Positions 1-5,873 of a stretch of DNA of 5,879 bases are shown here, in pieces (position 1 is the stretch's first letter; every line of letters starts with the position of its first letter). The translations under genes were made by a program, and so were the position numbers. This DNA is from Chloroflexota bacterium (GTDB lineage Bacteria; Chloroflexota; Dehalococcoidia; Bin125). The notes under the pieces were generated by a model that was given only the letters and a program-made list of their open reading frames with translations, ran no database searches and was not told where the DNA came from. The DNA is taken from the NCBI GenBank assembly GCA_027296805.1, contig JAPUIR010000204.1:1-5879 (forward strand), in the 5' to 3' direction.

Positions 1-15
1 GTCTTCACCAGCTAG
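1..15 (+). CDS. 3' end of an upstream gene (partial, last four codons)
   Basis: Reading from base 1, the window opens with codons for V-F-T-S followed by a TAG stop at 13-15. The next gene starts 10 bases later on the same strand, and its only plausible ribosome-binding purines (AGGCAAG, 14-20) overlap this stop. That spacing is typical of two translationally coupled operon genes. The product cannot be identified from four residues. By analogy with MaoC-like subunits that occur as adjacent pairs, the upstream gene is probably the partner hydratase subunit, but this is inference. The stop could also be a chance triplet in an untranslated leader. Confidence 0.35.
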   Translation, partial: VFTS

Positions 16-25
16 GCAAGCGACC

Positions 26-448
26 ATGGCGCCTGGCTACGACACCATCGAGGAGGGTGACGACCTTCCCAGCGTCGTGCGTCGCACCTCGCGCCTCTCC
101 ACGCTCAAGTTCATCGCGGCCAGTTGGATGTGGGAGGAAGATTTCTTCTACGATCAGGAGGCCGCCGTCGCCACCGGCCTGCCCGGCCCAATCTTGCCCG
201 GCCCCTACAAGTTCGCCCTGCTCCAGCAGTATCTCGTCCATTGGCTGGGACGCGTGCACGGCATCCACCGTCTCCAAGTCTCCCATCGACGCCCCGACCC
301 CCACGAGAGCACGCTCACCCTGGGCGGCACTGTCACCCGCAAGTACCGCGACGGGGACGCACGCCTGCTTGACCTCGAACTGTTCATCGACCAGGAATCC
401 GGCGAGCGCTGCGTCCGCGCCAGCGCCACCGTCGAACTCGACACCTAG
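26..448 (+). CDS. MaoC-like (hotdog-fold) acyl-CoA dehydratase/hydratase subunit
   Basis: A 140-residue single-hotdog protein of the MaoC/R-specific enoyl-CoA hydratase superfamily, which adds water to or removes it from the C2-C3 bond of acyl thioesters in the cytoplasm. The family pattern is clear. A segment rich in aromatic and acidic residues (about 34-43) is followed by an AVATGLPGPILPGP loop (47-60), the hotdog helix with QQYLVHW (67-73), an R-x-P strand turn (about 88-90), and a C-terminal strand ending in ASATVEL (132-138). Length matches one hotdog domain, as in the small subunits of heteromeric hydratases (HadA/B/C, ChsH1 type). The usual D-x4-H catalytic motif of R-hydratases appears replaced: the aligned positions are Trp36 and Phe41. 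The active site may therefore lie on a partner, plausibly the gene ending at base 15. The ATG at 26 is the first start after that stop; the Shine-Dalgarno sequence is weak (AGGCAAG). Substrate is unknown: fatty acid, polyketide or steroid side chain are all possible. Confidence 0.85.
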   Translation: MAPGYDTIEEGDDLPSVVRRTSRLSTLKFIAASWMWEEDFFYDQEAAVATGLPGPILPGPYKFALLQQYLVHWLGRVHGIHRLQVSHRRPDPHESTLTLGGTVTRKYRDGDARLLDLELFIDQESGERCVRASATVELDT

Positions 449-619
449 CCAGCGCCTTGCGGCTTCGAGTCTCGACACGAGAGTGCGCGTCCGCCCCGCA
501 AGATCCATCCCCACCCCGTCCATCAGCGACGCCCCGAACGTCGGTCGGGCAGGGGGTCTCAGGGGCCGGAGCGAGGTTCCATGAGCGACCTCCAGACAGG
601 CAGTCCCCCTGTCCAAGGA
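449..619. other. convergent intergenic gap, no gene seen
   Basis: This 171-base gap separates the 3' ends of the MaoC-like gene (+) and pmbA (-). It contains two small perfect hairpins: a 5-bp stem with an ACA loop at 470-482, and a 6-bp stem (GACAGG/CCTGTC) at 595-613. Neither is followed by a T run on either strand, so I do not call them intrinsic terminators. I see no credible coding sequence with its own ribosome-binding site. Termination here may be factor-dependent. Confidence 0.6.
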
Positions 620-1975
620 CTAGGTCCCGCTCACCGTCAGCTCCGACATCCGGATGGTGGGTGCCGCCGCGCCACCGAACCACTCCACATCGCTCCCCAC
701 CGCATCGATCGAGCTCAGCATCTCTCGCATATTCCCCGAGACGTTGATCTCGGTCACCGGCTCCGCCAGCTCACCGTTCCGGATCCAAAGCCCGGCCGCC
801 CCGCGCGAGAAGTCGCCCGTCGTGAAGTTGATCCCAAACCCCATCAGCGTCGTCAAATAGAGCCCGTCCTCCACCTCGCCAATGATCGACGCGGGATCCC
901 GCTCCCCCGCCTCCAGCGTGAGATTCCCGTTCCCCACCTGGGGCAAGCTGGTCACCGACCGCGTCGCGGACCCCGTCGACGACTTCCCGGTGCGCCGCGC
1001 GTTGTACGTATCGAACAGGAAGCCCTCGAACACCCCCTCCTGGAACAGAACGTTGCGCCGCGATCCGATCCCCTCACCGTCGAACGGCCGCGACCCCAGC
1101 CGGCCCGACAGCGTCGAGTCGTCCACGATCGTCACCAAGGACGACGCCACCGCCTCACCCTGCAACTCGGCTAGGAACGTGCTGCGCCGGAAGAACGCCT
1201 CCCCACTGCACGCGCGCGCCACCACCCCGGCGAACCCCGCCGCCAGACGCGGCTCCCAGACAACCGGCACCCGTATCGTAGCCCGCTTCGACGCCCCCAG
1301 CTGCCGCAACGCCCGCGCCGCCGCCTCCCGGCCCACGGACTCGGCGTCGGCCAGCCGGTGCAACTGTCGCTCCGACGTCTGCCAGTAGTCGTTCTTCAGA
1401 CGTCCGTCCTCCTCCTCCGCCATTACCTCCACCGCCAACGACACCGAAGATCCTACGTAGCTGCCCGCGAAGCCGTTGCTGTCGGCCAGCGCCACCTCGG
1501 CCAGCCGCGTCGCGAATGTGGCCCCGTCGCTGTTCGTGATCCGGTCGTCGACGGCCAGCGCCGCCTGCTCGCAGGCCATCGCCCGCGCGATCCGCTCCTT
1601 GCCGCTGATCGCCTCGATACTTTCGTCGTAGAGCTGCAGTTCCGCCGCCGTCCGCATCTGATCCGCGGGGTCCGGCAGTCCCGCGTGCTCATCGGGCTCC
1701 GCCAGCTCTGCCAGCGCCATCGCCTTCGCCACGCTCTCGTCCAGCGCCGTCTCCCCCAGGTCCGACGTCGAGACCAGCGCTTGCCTTCCCCCCACGATCA
1801 CCCGCAGCCCCACCCCCCGCGACGACGCCTCGATCACCTTCTCCACTTCCTGCAGACGCACCGTCGCCTCCGAGTCGGTGGAGCGGATCGCCATGGCGTC
1901 CGCCTCGTCGGCGCCCGCGGCGCGCGCCTTTTCCACCAACCGCTGCGCGATGGCCAGGGGCGTCAGGTCGCTCAT
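620..1975 (-). CDS. pmbA: TldE/PmbA, non-catalytic subunit of the TldD/TldE metalloprotease
   Basis: A 451-residue protein, close to the usual length of PmbA/TldE. In enterobacteria TldE pairs with TldD to form a cytoplasmic zinc protease that degrades unfolded peptides and trims the leader of the RiPP microcin B17. The N-terminal half (about 8-240) carries the alpha/beta domain shared with TldD, including the RGVGLRVIVGG segment (53-63). The C-terminal half (about 241-451) has the PmbA signature GINFTTGDFSRGAAGLWIRNGE around 380-402, the NVSGNM motif (411-416), and the closing APTIRMSELTVSGT. No HExxxH is present: the region equivalent to TldD's metal site reads GFAGVVARACSGEA (247-260), as expected for the subunit that does not bind zinc. 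Start ATG at 1975 gives MSDLTP. An in-frame extension upstream would overlap the end of tldD and is rejected. Ribosome-binding purines lie inside the tldD stop region 8 bases away, so the two subunits are probably translationally coupled. Confidence 0.95.
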   Translation of the reverse strand: MSDLTPLAIAQRLVEKARAAGADEADAMAIRSTDSEATVRLQEVEKVIEASSRGVGLRVIVGGRQALVSTSDLGETALDESVAKAMALAELAEPDEHAGLPDPADQMRTAAELQLYDESIEAISGKERIARAMACEQAALAVDDRITNSDGATFATRLAEVALADSNGFAGSYVGSSVSLAVEVMAEEEDGRLKNDYWQTSERQLHRLADAESVGREAAARALRQLGASKRATIRVPVVWEPRLAAGFAGVVARACSGEAFFRRSTFLAELQGEAVASSLVTIVDDSTLSGRLGSRPFDGEGIGSRRNVLFQEGVFEGFLFDTYNARRTGKSSTGSATRSVTSLPQVGNGNLTLEAGERDPASIIGEVEDGLYLTTLMGFGINFTTGDFSRGAAGLWIRNGELAEPVTEINVSGNMREMLSSIDAVGSDVEWFGGAAAPTIRMSELTVSGT

Positions 1976-1982
1976 CGACGCG

Positions 1983-1990
1983 CCTACCCT
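1983..1990 (-). promoter_or_regulatory. pmbA ribosome-binding site overlapping the tldD stop codon
   Basis: On the minus strand this reads AGGGTAGG and spans the tldD TAG stop (1986-1984), with a 7-base spacer from the last G to the pmbA ATG at 1975. The position fixes the pmbA start and suggests translational coupling, which would keep the two protease subunits in balance. Confidence 0.7.
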
Positions 1991-3432
1991 TGCACCTGGG
2001 TGCCGCCCACGGTCATGGCTGAAATCAGCACGGTCGGAATCCCCACACCCACCGGCACCGACTGTCCGTCCTTGCCGCACGTCCAGCGACCATCGCTGAG
2101 TTCGAAATCGTTGGCCACGCCCGTCACCTTGCTCATCGCGTCCGGACCGTTCCCGATCAGGTTCACGTCACGGATCGGCGCGGTCACCTGCCCCTTCTCG
2201 ATCAGGTAACCCTCCGTCACCGAGAACACGAAGTCCCCATTCGTGATGTTCACCTGCCCCCCGCTGAACGACTTGCAGAGCACGCCGTACTCCACGCGCC
2301 GGATCAGGTCCTCGGGGCTATCCTCGCCGGCCGTCATATACGTGTTGGTCATGCGCGGCATCGGGTAGTGCTTGAACGACTCCCGCCGCCCGTCCCCGCT
2401 CGGCTCCACCCCAAAGTGACGAGCACTGATCTGGTCCTGCATATACGCCGCCAGTACCCCCTTCTCGATCAACAGGTTCTTGCGCGGCGCGTTCCCCTCG
2501 TCGTCGATATTGATCGACCCCCGGCTGTGCTGAATCGTCGCATCATCAATCACCGTCACCAGCTCCGACGCCACCGGCTGCCCCAGTCGGTCTGAGTAGT
2601 TGCTTGTCTTCTTGCGGTTGAAGTCCGCTTCCAACCCGTGCCCCACCGCCTCATGCAACAGGATGCCGGAGTCCCCCGCCGCCAGGACCACCGGCAGCGT
2701 CCCCGCCGGCGCCTCCAGCGCGCTCTGCTGCAGCACCGCCTGTCGTGCCGCCTCTTCCGCCAGCGACTCCGGACTGTGCGTCTCGAAGTACTCCATACCC
2801 ATGCGCCCTCCGCCCCCCCACCGCGCCATGCGCCGCTCGTCCTCTATCTCCGACTGCGCACTCACGTTGAAGCGCATGATCGGCTGATAGTCGGCCACCA
2901 GCCGCCCGCTACTGGTCGCCACCATCACCCGCTTCTCACTGTCGACGAACGAGATATCCACCCGCGCGATGCTGGGGTCGTGCCGGCGAGCCGCGTCGTT
3001 CGCCCGCCGGATCAACGCCACCTTCTCCTCCAGCGGCACCTCAGTCGTCGGCACCGGGAGCGCATAACGATCGGCGTCATACGACACCGCCGTCACGTCG
3101 ACCGGTGCCGCGGCGCCGGACCCTGTCGCGATCTGCGCCGCCGTCTCCGCCGCCCGACGCATCGCGTCCGGCGACAGATCCTCGGTGTAGGCGTAGCCAA
3201 TCGCGTCCCCACGCACCACACGCACGCCGAGCCCCTGCGTCAGCGCCGCCTGCGACGACTTCACTTGCTCGTCCTGAAAATCGATCGACCCACTCCGCCG
3301 GTGCTCGAAAAACAGCTCCGCGAAGTCCCCGCCGCGGCCCAGCGCCACGCCCAGAAGCCCATCCATGGCCACCGGGTCAATGTTGAAGCGCTGGCTGTAG
3401 AAGCGAACCACATCGGCATGGGAATCGGACAT
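1984..3432 (-). CDS. tldD: TldD, catalytic zinc subunit of the TldD/TldE protease
   Basis: A 482-residue protein of normal TldD length. It supplies the zinc-bound active site of the cytoplasmic TldD/TldE peptidase, which cuts unstructured peptides and, in some bacteria, RiPP leader peptides or the antitoxin CcdA. The metalloprotease motif HEAVGH is at 260-265 within GDSGILLHEAVGHGLEAD: His260 and His265 are the expected zinc ligands and Glu261 the general base. The C-terminal RWTCGKDGQSVPVG block (449-462) supplies Cys454, the expected third ligand. Other family blocks are TVIDDATI (293-300), SINIDDEGNAPRKNLLIEKG (306-325), MPRMTNTYM (358-366), and GGQVNITNGDFVFSVTEGYL (391-410). All key residues are intact, so it should be active. 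The start at 3432 (MSDSHADV) is preferred over a longer in-frame reading that would run through a tandem repeat and into the divergent gene at 3550. Its Shine-Dalgarno is poor (GAG about 8 bases upstream, with a stronger AGAGGGG farther out). It is the first gene of the tldD-pmbA operon; only 8 bases separate the two. Confidence 0.97.
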   Translation of the reverse strand: MSDSHADVVRFYSQRFNIDPVAMDGLLGVALGRGGDFAELFFEHRRSGSIDFQDEQVKSSQAALTQGLGVRVVRGDAIGYAYTEDLSPDAMRRAAETAAQIATGSGAAAPVDVTAVSYDADRYALPVPTTEVPLEEKVALIRRANDAARRHDPSIARVDISFVDSEKRVMVATSSGRLVADYQPIMRFNVSAQSEIEDERRMARWGGGGRMGMEYFETHSPESLAEEAARQAVLQQSALEAPAGTLPVVLAAGDSGILLHEAVGHGLEADFNRKKTSNYSDRLGQPVASELVTVIDDATIQHSRGSINIDDEGNAPRKNLLIEKGVLAAYMQDQISARHFGVEPSGDGRRESFKHYPMPRMTNTYMTAGEDSPEDLIRRVEYGVLCKSFSGGQVNITNGDFVFSVTEGYLIEKGQVTAPIRDVNLIGNGPDAMSKVTGVANDFELSDGRWTCGKDGQSVPVGVGIPTVLISAMTVGGTQVQG

Positions 3433-3549
3433 CGTCCACTCAACCCCTCTGCTGGATGCGTGCCTGGATGCGTGCCGAACTGCACTCAGTCTATCGGTCG
3501 ACGGGAACAGCCACGATAATCGCCGACCGAGACCCGCACCGGAGCGACC
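3433..3549. promoter_or_regulatory. divergent promoter region between tldD and the winged-helix gene
   Basis: These 117 bases must hold promoters for both directions. For the + strand gene, GATAAT at 3515-3520 is a good -10 candidate (five of six consensus positions), giving a leader of roughly 20-25 bases before the ATG at 3550; no clear -35 lies at the right distance. For tldD, the minus-strand hexamer TAGACT (3493-3488) is a weaker -10 candidate, also without a convincing -35. The 12-bp tandem repeat sits between the tldD candidate -10 and its start, in the likely untranslated leader. Confidence 0.35.
3452..3475. repeat. perfect 12-bp direct tandem duplication in the tldD leader
   Basis: The unit CTGGATGCGTGC occurs twice with no spacer (3452-3463 and 3464-3475). 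It lies 20 bases upstream of the tldD start codon, in the divergent intergenic region shared with the winged-helix gene. It may be a replication-slippage product or a pair of protein-binding half sites on the same DNA face (12 bp is close to one helical turn). Function is unknown. Confidence 0.8.
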
Positions 3550-3888
3550 ATGCCTCCACGCCTCCAGCTCAGCAGCCAAGAAGCCACTCGTCTCCCGGGC
3601 CTACTCGCCCTCCACCCCACCACGCGCATCCCTTTCGACGCCTGCCAGAGCCATCTCCATCGCGTGCTCTGGATCCTGGACGCTTACGGCGCCGAACCCC
3701 CTTCACTCACCCCCAACCTCTGCACCCTCCTCATCTTCGAACAGGGCCTCAACTTGGCCCGCACGACGATCGAAGCCGCGTTAGACGAGGCGCTGGCCGC
3801 GGGGGCGATAGAGCAGGACCACGACGGCCACACCATCACCGACGACGGCCGTCGAACGCTAAAGTCGCTCCGGCCTGGCGGCGGGTAA
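3550..3888 (+). CDS. small predicted winged-helix (wHTH) protein, family not recognised
   Basis: A 112-residue protein that I cannot assign to a named family. The C-terminal half looks like a winged-helix DNA-binding fold. A helix (about 69-84, LARTTIEAALDEALAAGAIE through 88) leads into a wing-like turn HDGHTITDDG (91-100), then a final short helix RRTLKSL (101-107). The pattern of a helix ending in AGAIE, then a hairpin, then T-x-x-G-R-x-x-L is common to MarR/PadR-like regulators and archaeal-type wHTH proteins. The N-terminal part (about 30-65) is predicted helical with an aromatic-rich LHRVLWILDAYG stretch. No membrane segment or signal peptide is visible. The start is well supported: CGGAG (3540-3544) lies 5 bases before the ATG. 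The gene is divergent from tldD and upstream of the SnoaL-like gene with a 108-base gap. A role as local regulator, possibly of tldDE, is only positional inference. It could instead be a protein-interaction wHTH without DNA binding. Confidence 0.75.
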   Translation: MPPRLQLSSQEATRLPGLLALHPTTRIPFDACQSHLHRVLWILDAYGAEPPSLTPNLCTLLIFEQGLNLARTTIEAALDEALAAGAIEQDHDGHTITDDGRRTLKSLRPGGG

Positions 3889-3917
3889 ACCCGCTTCCTC
3901 GGCCGCGAGCAACCGCG

Positions 3918-3923
3918 TATCAT
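3918..3923 (+). promoter_or_regulatory. possible -10 element for the SnoaL-like gene
   Basis: TATCAT matches five of six positions of the sigma70-type -10 consensus and lies 73 bases before the start codon at 3997. The sequence 17 bases upstream (TTCCTC) is only a poor -35 match. A small hairpin CCCGT-GCA-ACGGG (3928-3940) lies near the implied transcript start. The call rests on the -10 alone. Confidence 0.3.
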
Positions 3924-3996
3924 CGCTCCCGTGCAACGGGCATGGGCGCCGCGCCGCGGTCCCGGCACCACGCAGCATTCATGAAAGGCTTGGGGT

Positions 3997-4383
3997 ATGG
4001 CGCTCAGCAGTGACGATCGACAAGCAATTCTGGAACTCGCCGCTCGCTACAACCACGCGATCGACTCCGGCAACGGCGCGGCCTGGGCCGCGACCTTCAC
4101 CGACGACGGCGTCTTCGATTCCCCTCAAGCCGTGGTCGAGGGCAACGAAGCGCTGATCGGCTTTGCCGCCGCCTTCCCCACCCAGGTGCCCGGCGCTCGT
4201 CACTGGACGAACAACCACGTCATCGATGGCGACGGCGACGCGGCCACGCACACCTGCTACCTCAACCTCATGAGCGTGGAGGGCGGCGCCAAGATCGTCA
4301 TCACCGGCATCTACAACGATGAACTCGCCAAGAAGGACGGCGCCTGGCGCTTCACCCGTCGCAAGGTCAGCGTCGACGGCTAG
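3997..4383 (+). CDS. SnoaL-like / NTF2-fold protein
   Basis: A 128-residue single-domain protein with the pattern of the SnoaL-like branch of the NTF2 superfamily. Members include polyketide cyclases, scytalone-dehydratase-like and ring-dioxygenase-beta-like proteins, and many uncharacterised enzymes. An N-terminal helix (RQAILELAARYNHAIDSGN, 8-26) is followed by WAATFTDDGVFDS (30-42), typical for the fold. Next come EGNEALIGF (48-56), GARHWTNNHVIDGDGDAA (66-83), and a C-terminal strand pair GIYNDEL (104-110) and GAWRFTRRKVSVDG (115-128). Polar residues that often line the pocket (Tyr18, Asp23, Asp36, His69, Arg121/122) are present. Length matches a complete domain. The fold is easy to recognise but poor at predicting substrate, so I give no reaction. 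Start ATG at 3997 is supported by AAAGG (3984-3988) 8 bases upstream. An ATG at 3981 is in another frame and stops at 4013. Transcription probably ends at the strong hairpin at 4474-4500. No pathway partner is adjacent. Confidence 0.88.
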   Translation: MALSSDDRQAILELAARYNHAIDSGNGAAWAATFTDDGVFDSPQAVVEGNEALIGFAAAFPTQVPGARHWTNNHVIDGDGDAATHTCYLNLMSVEGGAKIVITGIYNDELAKKDGAWRFTRRKVSVDG

Positions 4384-4396
4384 CCGGTCGGCGCAC

Positions 4397-4420
4397 GGGA
4401 GTTTACCGACTCCCCCTTTA
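4397..4420 (+). terminator. weak hairpin just after the SnoaL-like gene, possible first terminator
   Basis: GGGAGT (4397-4402) and ACTCCC (4409-4414) form a perfect 6-bp stem with a 6-base loop, followed by CCTTTA rather than a real T run. The downstream arm overlaps an alternative pairing, GTCGG (4387-4391) with CCGAC (4406-4410), so the two structures exclude each other. The hairpin starts 14 bases after the stop codon. It may help protect the 3' end or give partial termination; the stronger hairpin downstream is the better terminator. Confidence 0.35.
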
Positions 4421-4473
4421 CGCGGCCTGCGCCCGCCATCAGTGTGAAAACGCTCCGCCCTGGGGAGGGCTGC

Positions 4474-4500
4474 AAAGAGGCGCCATGAGGCGCCTCTTTT
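4474..4500. terminator. bidirectional rho-independent terminator
   Basis: A perfect 11-bp stem, AAAGAGGCGCC (4474-4484) with GGCGCCTCTTT (4489-4499), closes a 4-base ATGA loop. The stem is flanked by an A run on the left and TTTT (4497-4500) on the right, so transcripts from either strand form a GC-rich hairpin ending in U residues. It lies between the convergent stops of the SnoaL-like gene (4383, +) and the LysM gene (4520, -), about 20 bases past the latter. Each U tract is short (3-4), so efficiency is uncertain, but the placement is ideal for both genes. Confidence 0.85.
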
Positions 4501-4519
4501 CGATCGCACGGCCACGGAT

Positions 4520-5833
4520 CTAGCCGCGCCGCGTGGCTGCTTCCCCGTCGCTGGGAGCCTGGGCGGCGCTAGGTTCCTCGCCCTCTGCCAGCGATTCCTC
4601 CGCCTCCACGGGAGGCAACGGAAGCTGGAAGTTGACCGGCACAATGAGCAGCGCACCCAGGATGATCGTGTCCCCCTCGAACCCGTTGTAACGCGCGATC
4701 GCCTCCGGCGTCGTTCCGTGCTGCACCGCCACCGCCGACAGCGCGTCCCCCTCCCCCACCCGGTATTCAACCAACTGCGGCCAGTGCTGCAGTACCGCGA
4801 TCGGATCGTCGATCTCCAGGTCGGACTCCCCCGTCAGATCCAGCACGTAGCCCACCGGGATGAGGAGCGTCTGTCCCGCGAAGATCGCGCCTCCGCCCAA
4901 CTCGTTGGTCAATGCGATCGCCTCCGCCGTCGTCCCGAAGTTCGCCGCGATCAAGAGCAGCGAGTCGCCCGACTGCACGGAGTACTCCACCATCCGCGGC
5001 CAGGCACGCAGCGTTTCGACCGGCCCCGCGTCGAACGGGATTTCATCCTCCGCTAGCTCCACCACCACTACTGAGAGGTCCAGCGCGAATCCGACCGGGA
5101 CCCGCAAGATCTGGCCCTCGAAAATCTCGTCGTTGGGCAGGCCGTTATAGCGGATGATCGCCTCCACCGTGGTGTCGAGCTGGCCCGCGATCAAGCTCAG
5201 CGTCTCGCCTGCCAGCACCTCGCGTTCGGCGATCACGTCCCAGGCCAGCAGCTGCTCGATCGGCGGCCGCGGATCGATCTCTTCCGCCTCGTCCGGCGAG
5301 GCCGCCGCCTCCGGCTCCTCCACCGCCGCTTCTTCTTCCGGCGTCACGGCGCTCTCTTGCACCACTGCCACGGCGTCGGCCGCCTGCTCGGCCTGCTCCG
5401 CCAGGGCCCCTGCCGGTCCCACCCCAACCGAATCCACCGCGCGACTCTCCCCGTCCCCGTCCGACACCAACGCGAACACCGCCCCCAATACCGCCGGCAA
5501 GAGCACCGCGAACGCCAACAGTCCTACGACCTGGCGCGAGTCGAGCTGGGGCAGCCTCCGCCGCGGTCCCGGGGGGCGCTTCAGGGCGCCGCGGTAGACC
5601 GGACAGCGCGGGTGAACCCCGCTCAGACAGAAGCGCTCCTGGATTCGCGTCGCCACCCGCGAGGGAGGCACGGCCTTGAAACAGGCGTGCCCCTCGTGGG
5701 CGAAAGCGGCGCTGGTGTTGGGATCGCTCTGCAGGTGAAGATACGGGCAGACGACGGCCTCAGGCGCCGCTACGACGTCGGGAGCATCCCTGCTCGTGCC
5801 GGCTGCTGCCGGGTCGTCTGCTGAGCCGTCCAT
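4520..5833 (-). CDS. membrane-anchored LysM protein with an N-terminal four-cysteine domain
   Basis: A 437-residue protein with four parts. (a) Residues 25-82 hold four cysteines: CPYL at 29-32, then Cys51, Cys69 and CP at 77-78. The spacing C-x21-C-x17-C-x7-C suggests a small metal-binding or Fe-S-like domain. (b) A basic stretch (KRPPGPRRRLPQLDSR, 85-100) precedes one hydrophobic helix (about 101-123). By the positive-inside rule, the cysteine domain is cytoplasmic and the rest is outside. (c) An Ala/Glu-rich acidic linker runs over about 124-190. (d) Three LysM repeats lie at about 203-248, 282-328 and 355-400, each with a T-T-x-E-A-I core and a closing L-x-V/I-P-V motif. LysM binds N-acetylglucosamine-containing glycans such as peptidoglycan. 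A low-complexity tail (about 407-437) follows. No catalytic domain is visible. The start at 5833 is supported by AGGTGG (5848-5843) 9 bases upstream. The protein probably anchors or senses the cell wall, which is inference. The gene ends 20 bases from the bidirectional terminator. Confidence 0.9.
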   Translation of the reverse strand: MDGSADDPAAAGTSRDAPDVVAAPEAVVCPYLHLQSDPNTSAAFAHEGHACFKAVPPSRVATRIQERFCLSGVHPRCPVYRGALKRPPGPRRRLPQLDSRQVVGLLAFAVLLPAVLGAVFALVSDGDGESRAVDSVGVGPAGALAEQAEQAADAVAVVQESAVTPEEEAAVEEPEAAASPDEAEEIDPRPPIEQLLAWDVIAEREVLAGETLSLIAGQLDTTVEAIIRYNGLPNDEIFEGQILRVPVGFALDLSVVVVELAEDEIPFDAGPVETLRAWPRMVEYSVQSGDSLLLIAANFGTTAEAIALTNELGGGAIFAGQTLLIPVGYVLDLTGESDLEIDDPIAVLQHWPQLVEYRVGEGDALSAVAVQHGTTPEAIARYNGFEGDTIILGALLIVPVNFQLPLPPVEAEESLAEGEEPSAAQAPSDGEAATRRG

Positions 5834-5867
5834 CGCCTGTTTCCACCTGGTTCACCCCACCACCCCG

Positions 5868-5873
5868 AGCATA
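5868..5873 (-). promoter_or_regulatory. possible -10 element for the LysM gene
   Basis: The minus strand reads TATGCT here, four of six consensus positions, about 35 bases before the start codon at 5833. Any -35 would lie at or beyond the window edge, so it cannot be judged. Confidence 0.25.

Noticed and set aside
470..613. Small hairpins at 470-482 and 595-613 considered as terminators between the MaoC-like gene and pmbA.
   Set aside because: Stems are only 5-6 bp and neither is followed by a T run in either direction.
5..616. Minus-strand open reading frame opposite the MaoC-like gene (203 residues).
   Set aside because: It covers the MaoC-like gene, which has a clear family pattern, and shows no domain of its own.
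1976..2080. N-terminal extension of PmbA in frame to 2080.
   Set aside because: It would overlap the conserved C-terminus of TldD, including its CGK motif region, while the ATG at 1975 has well-placed ribosome-binding purines.
1358..2209. Long + strand open reading frame opposite pmbA and tldD (283 residues).
   Set aside because: It is rich in Arg, His and Pro, has no domain pattern, crosses the boundary of two well-conserved minus-strand genes, and is the usual antisense shadow of GC-rich coding DNA.
2638..3519. Long + strand open reading frame opposite tldD (293 residues).
   Set aside because: Same Arg/His-rich composition. It lies antisense to the conserved TldD sequence and has no recognisable fold.
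3433..3579. N-terminal extension of TldD in frame to 3579.
   Set aside because: The added residues include a repeat-encoded low-complexity stretch, would overlap the start of the divergent gene, and go beyond the usual TldD N-terminus.
3456..4013. + strand open reading frame of 185 residues overlapping the winged-helix gene.
   Set aside because: It is Pro/His/Arg-rich, lacks a ribosome-binding site, and is out of frame with the better supported gene starting at 3550.
3979..4770. Minus-strand open reading frame of 263 residues.
   Set aside because: It runs through the strong bidirectional terminator and overlaps both the SnoaL-like and LysM genes in antisense or another frame.
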